From positions 1 through 64,000 of the forward strand of contig NZ_JACWNA010000008.1 of NCBI RefSeq assembly GCF_015355765.1: 64,000 nt of DNA. Direction: 5' to 3'. Shown one piece after another: positions 43,366 to 52,383 of the stretch (position 1 is the stretch's first letter; every line of letters begins with the position of its first letter). The DNA comes from Actinomyces haliotis (GTDB lineage Bacteria; Actinomycetota; Actinomycetes; Actinomycetales; Actinomycetaceae). The notes beneath the pieces are model-generated. The model worked only from the letters and a program-made list of their open reading frames with translations, searched no databases and was not told where the DNA came from. The position numbers were made by a program, and so were the translations under genes.

Positions 43366-44670
43366 TCAGGAGCCGGCGGGCGTGCGGGCTCCGCGCCGCC
43401 TGCCCGGCCGGCCGGTCGCGTGCCAGAGGACGGCGCCCGTCCCCAGCGCCCAGAGCGTGTAGGAGGAGCCGACGACGGTCGCCCAGAAGGGCCAGTCCTG
43501 CTCGACGTGGTTCTGCTCGGGGAACCACCACTGCATGGCCAGCCCGAAGACGGCGAGGCCCGCGACCGCCGTCGTCAGCAGGCCGGGGGAGCGCCAGCGC
43601 AGGGCCGCGGCCGTGAGGGCCATGAGGGCGGGGAGACACCACACCCAGTGGTGGGACCAGGAGATCGGGGAGACGAGCAGCCCCGTCACCATCGCGACGG
43701 CCACCTGGACGGCGAGGACGGTGCCGTCACCGGTTGCCGCGTCGGCTGCGGAGCCGTCCGGCCCGTCCTCGGCGGAGCCGGCACGGACGGCGGGGCGAAG
43801 CGCGTCAAGGCGACGGAGCAGCAGCCACGCGCCCACGAGCACCGCGAGGACGAGAACCGCCCAGACCGCCGTCCACAGGCCCTCGGGGAGCCACCGCGCG
43901 ACGAGGCCCTTGAGGTTCTGGTTCCCGGAGTAGTCGGAGAAGCCGGCACGACTCGGGTCCCACATCGCCGAGAGGAAGAACTGCGCGGACTCGCTCGGGG
44001 AGACCACCCAGCACAGCGCCGTCACGCCCACGGCCGTGCCGACCATCGTCGCCGCGGCCCGGCGCTCGCACCGTGCCAGGAGGACGAGGACCGCGATCGC
44101 CGGCGTCAGCTTGAAGGCCGCGGCGAGCCCGGACAGGACGCCGCGCCAGCGTGAGCCCGCGGGCACCGCCAGCAGGTCGAGGGCGACGAGGAGCATGAGG
44201 ACCGCGTTGACCTGTCCGTACTCCATCGTCTTGTAGACCGGCTCGAGGACGACGACGCCGAGCAGCCCCAGCCACGGCGCGGCGCCCCACGCGAGGCGCG
44301 AGGAGGCGCCGAGCGCCCGAGCCGTGGCCCACCCGGTGACGGCGACGCACACGGGTGTGAGGAGGACGAGGAGCACCTGGGCGGCACGGTCCGACCCGAG
44401 CGTCAGGGGCGTGAGCGCCCAGGCCGCGAAGGGCGGGTAGGTGAAGGGCCACAGGTGCTGAGCCGGGTTCGCGTACCAGCCGTAGAGGCTTCCGCCGCCG
44501 TGCCACTGCTCGACGGCGTGGTAGTAGATCCAGGCGTCCAGCTTGAAGGACGCCGTGCCGTCCTTGCCCCACAGGGACGGGTAGGCGCTCACGAGGAGCC
44601 CGACCCAGCCCAGCAGCATCGCGACGGGCGCGGTGAGGGCGTCGGTGACGGTGCGCTTGAGCTGGTCCAC
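43366..44670 (-). CDS. GT87-family mannosyltransferase-like membrane protein
   Basis: 434 residues, about ten helices. K-L-D-A-W-I-Y-Y (about 43-50) and the loop YPPFAAWALTPL match the DUF2029/GT87 polyprenyl-phosphate-mannose-dependent alpha-(1,2)-mannosyltransferases of actinobacteria; the Asp in LDAWIYY is the likely catalytic residue. Acts on the outer face, adding mannose to lipoglycans or glycoproteins. A run of Ala/Gly (PDGSAADAATGDG) loops out between helices. Between the App1 and MFS genes, same direction. Confidence 0.82.
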   Translation of the reverse strand: MDQLKRTVTDALTAPVAMLLGWVGLLVSAYPSLWGKDGTASFKLDAWIYYHAVEQWHGGGSLYGWYANPAQHLWPFTYPPFAAWALTPLTLGSDRAAQVLLVLLTPVCVAVTGWATARALGASSRLAWGAAPWLGLLGVVVLEPVYKTMEYGQVNAVLMLLVALDLLAVPAGSRWRGVLSGLAAAFKLTPAIAVLVLLARCERRAAATMVGTAVGVTALCWVVSPSESAQFFLSAMWDPSRAGFSDYSGNQNLKGLVARWLPEGLWTAVWAVLVLAVLVGAWLLLRRLDALRPAVRAGSAEDGPDGSAADAATGDGTVLAVQVAVAMVTGLLVSPISWSHHWVWCLPALMALTAAALRWRSPGLLTTAVAGLAVFGLAMQWWFPEQNHVEQDWPFWATVVGSSYTLWALGTGAVLWHATGRPGRRRGARTPAGS

Positions 44671-44718
44671 GAGCCGGGAGTCTAGGGCCGTGCCCCGAGC
44701 GAGATCCGGACGCTCGTC

Positions 44719-46002
44719 TCAGCCCACGGCGTCGATGCTGCGGTGCGGCTTGGCCCGCTGGATGACCCGCAGGCCTCCGAGGAGGCCCACGACGCTGAGC
44801 CATCCGCAGGCGGCGACGAGCAGGTAGCCGCCGTGGGAGCCGCCGGCGTCGACCGCGTGACCGGCGAGGACCGAGCCGAGGGAGACACCGACGTTCATCG
44901 AGGTGGACAGCCAGGCCAGTCCCTCGGTGAGCTGGCCCGGCGCGACGACCGCCTGGACGATGTTGTTGCCCGTGGTGACCGTCGGCGCGATCGACATGCC
45001 CGTGAGGACCATGAGGACGAACAGGACGACGAGGTTCGGGGCGAGCATGAAGGTCGAGGCCCCGACCGCGAGGACGACCGTGCCCATGGCGATCTGCTTC
45101 CACAGCGGCCACGACCACGTGCGCGATCCGTAGACGAGGGCCGCGGTGAGCGAGCCGACGCCCCAGGCGGCCAGGACCACGCCGGCGGCCGACTTGCGAC
45201 CCGCCTCGGTGGCGAAGGCGACCGCGGCGACGTCGTTCGCGCCGAACATCGCACCGGAGGCCGTGAAGATCGCGATGACGGCGATGACGGCGCCGTTGCG
45301 CAGGACCGGCGTCAGCGGCGCGGGTGCGAGCGCGGTCAGCTCCCCCTCGCGGCCCGGCGCCCCCTCGGCGAGGCGGGTACGGCGTCGGCTCGCTCGGGGA
45401 TGGGGCGCGGGCTCGGTCGCGCGCTGCGCGAGGAACCACAGGGAGCCGACCGTCTGAAGCGTGATCGAGACGATCCAGCCGCTGGTCACCGGCAGCGCCG
45501 ACGTCGTGCACAGCGCGGTGGCGAGGACCGGCCCGATGATGAAGGCGACCTCGTCGAAGGCCGCCTCGAGGGAGAAGGCCGTGTGGATCTCCGCGGGCCG
45601 GTCGAGGACCACGGTCCAGCGGGAGCGGACGAGGGAGCCCATCGAGCCGGCGAGGCCGCCGCCGAGGGCCGTGAGGACGATGAGGAGCCCGAGGGGCGCG
45701 TGCCGCGTCGTCGCGATGACGAGGGCGACCTCGGAGGCGGTGGAGCCGAGGACCGCGGGGAGCATGACGCGGGACTGCCCGTGGGCGTCGACGAGCCGAG
45801 CGAGGATCGGTGCTCCGACAGCGGCCGCGACGATGTTCGCCGCGGAGACGATGCCGGCCGCCGAGTAGTTCCCGTAGAGGCCCTGGATGGCGAGGATCGT
45901 CGAGATGCCGAACATGGACATCGGGAAGCGCGCGATCAGCCCGGCGATCGAGAAGCTCGCTGCGCCGGGCTTGGACAATATGCGTCCGTAGGTCGAGGCC
46001 AT
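44719..46002 (-). CDS. MFS transporter
   Basis: 427 residues with 12 predicted helices and a cytoplasmic loop in the middle rich in Arg/Glu (HPRASRRRTRLAEGAPGREG). ARLVDAHGQSRVMLP is the loop-2/3 MFS signature (G-x-x-x-D/R-K-R type). Substrate unknown; the family mixes drug efflux and sugar export. Start is an ATG at 46002. The gene upstream on the same strand (46127-47203) ends in its own terminator at 46047-46081. Confidence 0.8.
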   Translation of the reverse strand: MASTYGRILSKPGAASFSIAGLIARFPMSMFGISTILAIQGLYGNYSAAGIVSAANIVAAAVGAPILARLVDAHGQSRVMLPAVLGSTASEVALVIATTRHAPLGLLIVLTALGGGLAGSMGSLVRSRWTVVLDRPAEIHTAFSLEAAFDEVAFIIGPVLATALCTTSALPVTSGWIVSITLQTVGSLWFLAQRATEPAPHPRASRRRTRLAEGAPGREGELTALAPAPLTPVLRNGAVIAVIAIFTASGAMFGANDVAAVAFATEAGRKSAAGVVLAAWGVGSLTAALVYGSRTWSWPLWKQIAMGTVVLAVGASTFMLAPNLVVLFVLMVLTGMSIAPTVTTGNNIVQAVVAPGQLTEGLAWLSTSMNVGVSLGSVLAGHAVDAGGSHGGYLLVAACGWLSVVGLLGGLRVIQRAKPHRSIDAVG

Positions 46003-46046
46003 CGTGTGGTCCGAGTCCTTACTGGGTACTGGGCTGGGAGCGGTCT

Positions 46047-46081
46047 CCGGCGCCGCGACCAGGGGTGGGTCGCGGCGCCGG
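46047..46081 (-). terminator. Hairpin terminator of the LRV-domain gene
   Basis: 14-bp perfect stem (46047-46060 with 46068-46081), 7-base loop, after the stop at 46127 on the minus strand. Confidence 0.7.
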
Positions 46082-46126
46082 GCCGTGAGGTGCTGGGAGC
46101 CCGCCCGGGAGCGGGGCTGGGCCGCG

Positions 46127-47203
46127 TCAGCGGCTGGTGGGCTTGGCCTCGGTGCGCGAGACGGTGAAGCCCTTGCCGGTGATCTGGTTCCAGCACTCGA
46201 TGCCGGACTCCGAGGAGGTGCAGGCGAAGGTGCCGTTCTTGGCGCTGGACCCGTAGTTGAGGGTCGCGCCGGAGGTCGAGTAGCCGCTCTCGCAGTTGCC
46301 CGAGGCCCCCGAGTCCTTCCCGACCGACACGGTGAAGGGCTTGTCCGCGCTGTTGTCGCAGGAGCCGTCGGTCGGGACGAAGGAGTGCTCGTTGATGGAG
46401 CAGGAGACGGAGTCCTCGCCGAGGCGGCAGGTGATGTTGCCGCTCGGCGCCGTGAAGGCGCTCATCTCGTCAGCGTCGTTGGGGGCCGGGTACTTGATGG
46501 TCTCGTCCGGGGTCGCTGAGGCCGTCGGGCTCGCCGACTCGCTGGCCTCCGCCGTCGGGACGGAGGTGACGGGGCCCGCCTGGGTGGAGACGGTGCCCTG
46601 CGTGGCAGTGGTGCCCGAGGGGTCGGAGCCGCCGTGGCTCGAGGAGAGGAACCAGACGACGAGGGCGACGACGGCGACGACGGCGATCGCGCCGAGCACC
46701 CACAGCCACGTGCTGGAGCGGCGCTCCGCCTCGCGCTCGGGGGTGCCGACGCCGAAGAGCGTCTCCTCCGCGGCCGACTGGGTCGGCTGCTGCGCGGTCT
46801 GGAACTGGGGCTGTGCCGGCTGCTGGTACTGGGGCTGCTGGTACTGCGTCTGCTGGTACTGGGGCTGAGCCGCCTCCGCGGCGGGCATGGCGGCGGTGGC
46901 CGCGGGGTCGACCGGCGGTAGCCCGCCCGGGAAGGCCTGGGTCGCCTGCGGGTCACGGCCGCGAAGACGCCGTGCCGTCTCGAGGGCGGCGTCGGTCCCG
47001 GCCTGGGTGCGCGAGGCGAGGACGGCGCTGACGTCGGCGTCGCCGAGCGAGCCGAGCCAGTCGAGCAGCGCCGGGTAGGTGCGCGGGTTCGCCGCGATGT
47101 ACGGGCGCAGGCCCGGGTAGTTCTGAGCCAGCTCGTGCAGGGTCGACAGCTCGGCGTTCGGGTCCGTCGCGCGCGCGACGAGCTCATCCTGGGCCTGAGA
47201 CAT
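46127..47203 (-). CDS. Membrane protein with variant-leucine-rich-repeat head
   Basis: 358 residues. The head (1-60, ARATDPNAELSTLHELAQNY then PGLRPYIAANPRTYPALLDW) matches the actinobacterial variant leucine-rich repeat. A Q/Y-rich linker follows (QPQYQQTQYQQPQYQQ), one helix (about 169-189, WLWVLGAIAVVAVVALVVWF), a Ser/Thr-rich stalk and an extracellular domain with about six Cys (C-R-L-G; C-S-I; C-D-N-S; C-E-S-G; C-T-S-S; C-W-N). It looks like a cell-surface anchored protein; role unknown. ATG at 47203. Confidence 0.75.
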   Translation of the reverse strand: MSQAQDELVARATDPNAELSTLHELAQNYPGLRPYIAANPRTYPALLDWLGSLGDADVSAVLASRTQAGTDAALETARRLRGRDPQATQAFPGGLPPVDPAATAAMPAAEAAQPQYQQTQYQQPQYQQPAQPQFQTAQQPTQSAAEETLFGVGTPEREAERRSSTWLWVLGAIAVVAVVALVVWFLSSSHGGSDPSGTTATQGTVSTQAGPVTSVPTAEASESASPTASATPDETIKYPAPNDADEMSAFTAPSGNITCRLGEDSVSCSINEHSFVPTDGSCDNSADKPFTVSVGKDSGASGNCESGYSTSGATLNYGSSAKNGTFACTSSESGIECWNQITGKGFTVSRTEAKPTSR

Positions 47204-47446
47204 GGACGTCCTTCGGGGTCTGCGAGGTGCGCACGGCGGCAGGGGCGCGGCCCTCCGAGGCTCGGGCCGCGGTACGGGTGGCGCCCCGCCGAGCGCTGTC
47301 CTCGACGGGTACCGGTCCCCATGAGGGTACCCGAGGGGTGCCACCGGCGACCCTGACCGGTATCTTGGGGATCGCTGAGCGACGGCGGGGCCGCGTCGTC
47401 GCCGCACGCTCCCAGCACCCGCACCGGCCCGAGAGGAGGAGGCGCC

Positions 47447-48319
47447 ATGACGGAGGCGTTGACCGGCACGAGCGACGCCGCGGGCTCGCACGCGCCGGGG
47501 CACCTCGAGGCGTCAGGACTCGATCCCGTCGCCGGGGCCGCGACCGACGTCGGTCGTACCCGCCCCGTCAACGAGGACGGCTACCTCGCCCTCGCCCCCG
47601 CCTTCCTCGTGGTCGACGGCATGGGCGGGCACGTCTCCGGCCGTGCCGCCACCCGCGCCGCCCTCGGTGAGCTCCGGGCCCTCGCGGGCACCGACGTCAC
47701 GGACGAGGCCCAGGTGGTCGACGCCGTGACCGCCGCCGCCCGCGCCGTCGTCGCCATCCCCTCCGAGGCGCTCAACCCGCCCGGCTGCACCGTCGCCGGC
47801 GTCGTCCTGGCCGAGCTCGACGGCGACCCCGCCTGGATCGTGCTCAACATCGGCGACTCCCGCGTCTACCTCCTGCGAGACGACGTGCTCCGCCAGGTGA
47901 CCGTCGACCACTCGCAGGTCCAGGAGCTCATCGACGCGGGTCGTCTCACGGAGGCCGAGGGGCGCGTGAGCCCCCGCCGCCACGTCATCACCCGGGCACT
48001 CGGCGGCGGCACCGAGGACTCCGGCGTGCCGGCCCTCCACCGCCTGGACGCCCGCCCGGGCGACCGCTTCCTCATCTGCTCCGACGGCGTCTCCGACGAG
48101 CTCGACGACGACGCCCTCGCGACCGTCCTCGGCGCCGGCATGGGCGCGCAGCGCACCGCCGAGCTCATCGTGGCCGCGGCCCTCGAGGCCGGCGGTCACG
48201 ACAACACGACCGCCCTCGTCGTCGACGGCGCCCCCTCCCGCCGCGTCGCCGCGCCGGCCGACCCCGGCGAGGCGGCCGAGGCGCCTGAGGAGCCTGCCCC
48301 CGAGGAGCACCGGGCGTGA
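47447..48319 (+). CDS. PP2C-type serine/threonine phosphatase
   Basis: 290 residues. Dephosphorylates Ser/Thr, probably balancing PknB-type kinases. Metal and catalytic motifs are all present: R-P-V-N-E-D-G (about 44), VVDGMGGHVSGRAA, NIGDSRVYLLRDD, CSDGVSDELDDD and GGHDNTTALVV. Family usually has about 250 residues; the N-terminus here adds about 25. The ATG at 47447 has GAGAGGAGG ahead of it. Its stop overlaps the next small ORF (GTGA), and the LRV-domain gene is divergent. Confidence 0.92.
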   Translation: MTEALTGTSDAAGSHAPGHLEASGLDPVAGAATDVGRTRPVNEDGYLALAPAFLVVDGMGGHVSGRAATRAALGELRALAGTDVTDEAQVVDAVTAAARAVVAIPSEALNPPGCTVAGVVLAELDGDPAWIVLNIGDSRVYLLRDDVLRQVTVDHSQVQELIDAGRLTEAEGRVSPRRHVITRALGGGTEDSGVPALHRLDARPGDRFLICSDGVSDELDDDALATVLGAGMGAQRTAELIVAAALEAGGHDNTTALVVDGAPSRRVAAPADPGEAAEAPEEPAPEEHRA

Positions 48320-48426
48320 GCGAGCGCGAGGCCGTCGGACGGCTCGGCAGGGCGCTCCTCACCGAGGAGTCCACCGCTCCCGTCGACGGCGCCACCACCG
48401 GCGAGATGCCGGCCGTCGAGGCGTGA
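48316..48426 (+). CDS. 36-residue ORF coupled to the PP2C phosphatase
   Basis: GTG at 48316 overlaps the phosphatase TGA (GTGA), and its own TGA overlaps the GTG of the next gene at 48423. It reads VSEREAVGRLGRALLTEEST and ends TTGEMPAVEA. The perfect GTGA overlap at both ends, the pattern seen in the coupled genes of this window, favours translation. No known domain. Confidence 0.5.
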   Translation: MSEREAVGRLGRALLTEESTAPVDGATTGEMPAVEA

Positions 48427-49241
48427 GCGGCACCGACCGCGCCGCGCGCCGGGGACGCGCTGGGCGCACGGGGCGACGAGCGGGCCACCGGACGCTGACG
48501 GTCCTCCTCGTCCTCGCGGTCCTCGCCGCGGCCTGCGTCGGCGGTGAGCTCTACGCCCGCGCGCGCGTCGCCCAGACCGTCCGCGACGCTCTGCCCGGCC
48601 TCAGTGATGACTCCTCGGTGACGACGGAGGGACTCGTTCTGCCCCAGCTCGTCCGCGGCGAGCTCACCTCCCTCGACGTCGACGCCTCCTCCCTCGAGCT
48701 CGACCCCAGCGCCGCAGGCGGGTCCGGGTCGGACGACGGCACCGGGCTCGTCACCACCGTCGAGCTCGCCGACGTCGACGCCTCCCTCGCCGACGTCGGA
48801 ATCAGCGCGCCCCACCGGGCCGGAGCCCTCACCGCGACGGGCACCGTCTCCTGGGACTCGCTCGCCGCGCTCGTCGCCGCGCAAGACCCCGACCTGCCCG
48901 CCCTCACGCTCTCGCGGGCGGGCACCGGTGACGCCCTCACCGCCACGGCGACGGTGCTCGGGGTGGACGTGGGCCTGACGCTCGCGCCCTCCGTGTCCGA
49001 TGGCGGCGGGATCGACCTCGCCGTCACCGGCGCGAGCCTCGCCGGGCAGGAGGTGGACCTCGACCGGCAGGTCGGCGGGAAGAGCCTCGCGTCGTGGCTC
49101 GGGCTGTCCTCGACGACCATCTCCGTGCCCGCCGACGCCCTGCCGGCCGGCCTGAGCGTCTCGACCGCCGCCGTCGCCGACGACGGGCTGCGCCTCACGC
49201 TCGCCGGCAAGGACCTCGAGCTCGACTCGCTCGGCGGCTGA
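48423..49241 (+). CDS. DUF2993 (LmeA-like) secreted/membrane protein
   Basis: 272 residues. Signal anchor at about 24-42 (TLTVLLVLAVLAAACVGGEL), then a repetitive beta-rich domain with LVLPQLVRGELTSLDVDASS and SAPHRAGALTATGTVSWDSL, matching DUF2993. LmeA of mycobacteria is involved in lipoglycan mannan elongation. GTG start overlaps the preceding ORF. A 17-bp hairpin follows at 49297-49348. Confidence 0.8.
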   Translation: MSGTDRAARRGRAGRTGRRAGHRTLTVLLVLAVLAAACVGGELYARARVAQTVRDALPGLSDDSSVTTEGLVLPQLVRGELTSLDVDASSLELDPSAAGGSGSDDGTGLVTTVELADVDASLADVGISAPHRAGALTATGTVSWDSLAALVAAQDPDLPALTLSRAGTGDALTATATVLGVDVGLTLAPSVSDGGGIDLAVTGASLAGQEVDLDRQVGGKSLASWLGLSSTTISVPADALPAGLSVSTAAVADDGLRLTLAGKDLELDSLGG

Positions 49242-49274
49242 CCGGACGACTGAGCCGCGACCATCCCCTGCTCG

Positions 49275-49292
49275 GCTTCGCACCCTCTGCGC
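49275..49292 (+). repeat. 18-bp dispersed repeat, copy 1
   Basis: GCTTCGCACCCTCTGCGC; its exact reverse complement occurs at 57795-57812, 8.5 kb away, also beside a hairpin in a gene-free gap. Confidence 0.7.
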
Positions 49293-49296
49293 CGGC

Positions 49297-49348
49297 TCGC
49301 ACCCTGTGCGCGCGGTTGATGCGGAGAGTTGGCGCGCACAGGGTGCGA
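49297..49348. terminator. 17-bp inverted repeat after the DUF2993 gene
   Basis: Arms 49297-49313 and 49332-49348 pair perfectly over 17 bp (TCGCACCCTGTGCGCGC), loop 18 bases. Probably ends the phosphatase transcript; an 18-bp dispersed repeat lies 4 bp upstream. Confidence 0.65.
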
Positions 49349-49485
49349 TGGTGAGCGAAGGGTGCGCCCCCGGGGCTAGGACGGGGAGTCGTCCCCAGGC
49401 GCCCTCGAGGTACTGGGACACGGCAAGCGCCTCGTATAGCCTGCGCGTGCGCCGGGCACCCGTCCCGGTGCGCGCGAGGAGAACC

Positions 49486-50808
49486 ATGAGCACCCAGCCC
49501 GAGCAGCCCTACGGCGTTCCCGCACGCCCCGCCGCGCCCGCCGACGGCGCGCAGGTCCCGCCCTCGATCCCGCCGGCGGGAACCGACCGCCGCGCGAGCC
49601 GCGCCGCCTTCGAGCTCGCCCCCGGCTCGGGCTCCGGCCAGTCGCAGGCGTCCTCGCCGTCGAGCCCCGTCCGGGCCACCGAGGGGGGCATCGCCACTGG
49701 CAAGAACGCCATGGGACTGGCCGGCACGCCCTCGGGCGAGTCCTACCCGGCGCCCGCCGGCTCCCTGCCCTCGCGCAGCGAGCTCGAGTGGGAGGGCAAG
49801 CGCAGCGCCGCTGCGGACAGCCCCGAGTCCTCGACTGAGGCGGACCTCGAGCGCGCCGGAGAGCTCCTCGCCCGCGTCACCAAGACCTTCTCCCAGCGCG
49901 TCGTCGGCCAGCAGCAGCTGCGCGTCGCCCTCGTCTCCACGCTCATCGCCGGCGGGCACATCCTCCTCGAGTCCGTCCCCGGCCTGGCCAAGACGACCGC
50001 TGCGCAGACCCTCGCCTCGGCCGTCTCCGGCTCCTTCCACCGGATCCAGTGCACCCCGGACCTCATGCCGAACGACATCATCGGCACCCAGGTCCTCAAC
50101 TACTCCACCGGTGAGCTCACCACCCAGCTCGGCCCGGTGCACGCCAACATCGTCCTCCTCGACGAGATCAACCGCTCCAGCGCCAAGACCCAGTCGGCGA
50201 TGCTCGAGGCCATGCAGGAGCGACAGACCTCCATCGGCGGCGTCGTGTACCCGCTGCCCAAGCCCTTCATGGTCCTGGCCACCCAGAACCCGATCGAGGA
50301 GGAGGGCACCTACGTCCTCCCCGAGGCCCAGATGGACCGCTTCCTCATGAAGGAGGTTCTCACCTACCCCAAGCCCGCCGAGGAGGCTGACGTCCTCGAC
50401 CGCATCTCGAAGGGCACCTTCGGCAAGCCGATCACGACGCCCCCGATCTCCACCGACGACGTCCTGTGGCTCCAGGGCGCCGTCGAGCGCGTCTACGTCG
50501 ACCCGGTCATCAAGCAGTACATCGTGGCGCTGGTCAACACCTCCCGCGGCGGCGGCCCCCGGCCCGTCCAGGGCCTCGAGCGACACGTCCGCGTGGGCGC
50601 CTCGCCCCGTGGCGGCATCGCCCTCATGAAGGTCGCCCAGGCGATCGCCCTGCAGGCCGGCCGCACCTACGTCACCCCCGACGACGTCGGCCTCCTGCGC
50701 CACGCCGTCCTGCGTCACCGCCTCGTCCTCACCTACGACGCCCTCGCCGACGACGTCGCGCCCGAGTCCATCATCGACGCGATCTTCGCGGCCGTCCCCA
50801 CCCCGTGA
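49486..50808 (+). CDS. MoxR-family AAA+ ATPase
   Basis: 440 residues. A long disordered head (1-110; Ala/Pro/Ser/Gly-rich) precedes the AAA+ core: ILLESVPGLAKTTAA (Walker A), IVLLDEINRSSAKTQ (Walker B), FMVLATQNPIEEEGT (sensor 1), MDRFLMK (Arg finger region) and GASPRGGIALMKVAQ (sensor 2). MoxR ATPases work with VWA-domain proteins as chaperones or metal-insertion machines. ATG at 49486 with GAGGAG upstream. First gene of a six-gene operon whose joins are overlapping start/stop codons or a 1-bp gap. Confidence 0.93.
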   Translation: MSTQPEQPYGVPARPAAPADGAQVPPSIPPAGTDRRASRAAFELAPGSGSGQSQASSPSSPVRATEGGIATGKNAMGLAGTPSGESYPAPAGSLPSRSELEWEGKRSAAADSPESSTEADLERAGELLARVTKTFSQRVVGQQQLRVALVSTLIAGGHILLESVPGLAKTTAAQTLASAVSGSFHRIQCTPDLMPNDIIGTQVLNYSTGELTTQLGPVHANIVLLDEINRSSAKTQSAMLEAMQERQTSIGGVVYPLPKPFMVLATQNPIEEEGTYVLPEAQMDRFLMKEVLTYPKPAEEADVLDRISKGTFGKPITTPPISTDDVLWLQGAVERVYVDPVIKQYIVALVNTSRGGGPRPVQGLERHVRVGASPRGGIALMKVAQAIALQAGRTYVTPDDVGLLRHAVLRHRLVLTYDALADDVAPESIIDAIFAAVPTP

Positions 50809-51860
50809 GCGGGGCGCAGGCAGCGATCGCCATGAGTCCCAGGCACGCCCCCGAGCGGGTGCAGGAGACCGAGCGGACGGGGCCCGGCGGCGAGCGCCGT
50901 CGCGGCTCCCGCGTCGCGCGCGTGCGCGGACGCCTGTCCCTGCCCACCATGCGCCGCGCCACCGGCCTGCTCGACGGCCGCCACAAGTCGGTCCTCCTCG
51001 GCCACGGCCAGGACTTCGACGACCTCTCCGCCTACCGCCCCGGCGACGACGTCACGGACATCGACTGGAAGGCCTCCGCGAGGATCGGACAGCCTGTCAT
51101 CAAGCGCTACCAGCGCGAGTCCAACCTCCCGCTCGTCCTCGCCGTCGACACCGGCCGCACCATGGCCGCCCAGGCGCCGTCGGGCGAGGACAAGCGCGAG
51201 CTCGTCCTCGGCGTCGCCGAGGTTTTCGCCTACCTGGCCCGCCTGCGCGGCGACACCGTCGCCCTCGTCGCCGGGGACGCCGAGCGCACCGTCCACCGGC
51301 CGCCCCGTGCCGGCTCCGAGCACTCCGAGACCCTCCTGGCTCTCCTCGCCCGTCAGCTCGACGAGCTCACCGTCACCCGGGAGCACCACGGCCGCGAGAC
51401 CGTCGAGGTCGCGCCCGGCGCCCCCGCCTCCGACCTCGGCGAGCTCCTCCACAACGTCTCCACCTGGCACCGGCGACGCAGCCTCGTCGTCCTCATCACC
51501 GACACCTCGCACCCCGACGCGAGCACCGACCCCGCCGTCGCCGACTGGATCCGCCGCCTGTCCGCGCAGCACGAGCTCGCCGTCGTCCAGATCGCCGACG
51601 ACGTCCCGCTCGCCCCCGGACGGGGCCGCGCCCGCGACATCGACCTGGGCGGTGAGGTCCCCGCCTTCCTCCGCGAGGACCTCGAGCTCGCCGCGCGGGC
51701 CGGCGCCGCCGAGCAGGCGCACCGCGACGCCGTCGACGCCCTCCTCGACGCCCGCCACATCGAGCACGTCGCCATCGAGTCCGACGACGCCCTCGTCGAC
51801 TCCCTCGCCTCCCTGCTCGCCCGCCAGAGGCTCGCCTCCCGACGACGGGGGAGGCGCTGA
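50805..51860 (+). CDS. DUF58 protein of the MoxR operon
   Basis: 351 residues from GTG 50805 (overlaps the moxR stop; an ATG at 50832 is also possible). The DUF58 signature is GHGQDFDDLSAYRPGDDVTDIDWKA, split by several Arg residues, followed by a VWA-like fold (VLAVDTGRTM; RRSLVVLITDTSH). DUF58 proteins accompany MoxR in nearly all such operons; function not settled. Confidence 0.9.
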   Translation: MSGAQAAIAMSPRHAPERVQETERTGPGGERRRGSRVARVRGRLSLPTMRRATGLLDGRHKSVLLGHGQDFDDLSAYRPGDDVTDIDWKASARIGQPVIKRYQRESNLPLVLAVDTGRTMAAQAPSGEDKRELVLGVAEVFAYLARLRGDTVALVAGDAERTVHRPPRAGSEHSETLLALLARQLDELTVTREHHGRETVEVAPGAPASDLGELLHNVSTWHRRRSLVVLITDTSHPDASTDPAVADWIRRLSAQHELAVVQIADDVPLAPGRGRARDIDLGGEVPAFLREDLELAARAGAAEQAHRDAVDALLDARHIEHVAIESDDALVDSLASLLARQRLASRRRGRR

Positions 51861-51861
51861 G

Positions 51862-52383
51862 ATGCAGCTCAACCCGCCCGTCCTCATGCCCGTGTGGATG
51901 ACCGTCATCGCCATCATCGGCGTGATCCTCGCCGTCGTCTTCATCCTCCGCGCCGTCCTCGTCACCCTGCGCGACCGGTCCCGCGCCGTCGGTGACGTCC
52001 CCATGGCGCCCGACGAGCGACGCGAGTGGTCCCGGAAGGTCGAGGCCGCCGCGCGGCGCTACCGCGACGGCGAGACCGACCTGCGCGGCCTCCACCTCGA
52101 GCTCGCCGAGGTCCTGCGCGGCTTCGCCTCCGCCCGCTCCGGCGAGGACATCGACACCGCCACCGCCCGGGAGATCCTCGACATGGCCGACACCGCCGGC
52201 CCGCGCTCCATCGAGGAGCGCCTGCGCATCGTCCGCCGCGGCGGACGCCCCCTCGACACGAACCCCCTCGGGCACGTCGGCGAGCTCCTCGCCGTGTGGG
52301 AGCAGCCCTCCTTCGACCGCGACCCGCGGGCCGCCGCCGACGAGGCCGTCAAGGAGGCCGAGGAGGTGGTGCGCCGATGGTGA
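51862..52383 (+). CDS. Single-pass membrane protein of the MoxR operon
   Basis: 173 residues. One helix (about 7-29, VWMTVIAIIGVILAVVFILR), then a cytoplasmic helical part (REWSRKVEAAARRYRDGETD; LHLELAEVLRGFASARSGED; AREILDMADT). It occupies the position of DUF4381-type proteins in such operons. ATG at 51862 directly after the DUF58 stop. Confidence 0.78.
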   Translation: MQLNPPVLMPVWMTVIAIIGVILAVVFILRAVLVTLRDRSRAVGDVPMAPDERREWSRKVEAAARRYRDGETDLRGLHLELAEVLRGFASARSGEDIDTATAREILDMADTAGPRSIEERLRIVRRGGRPLDTNPLGHVGELLAVWEQPSFDRDPRAAADEAVKEAEEVVRRW

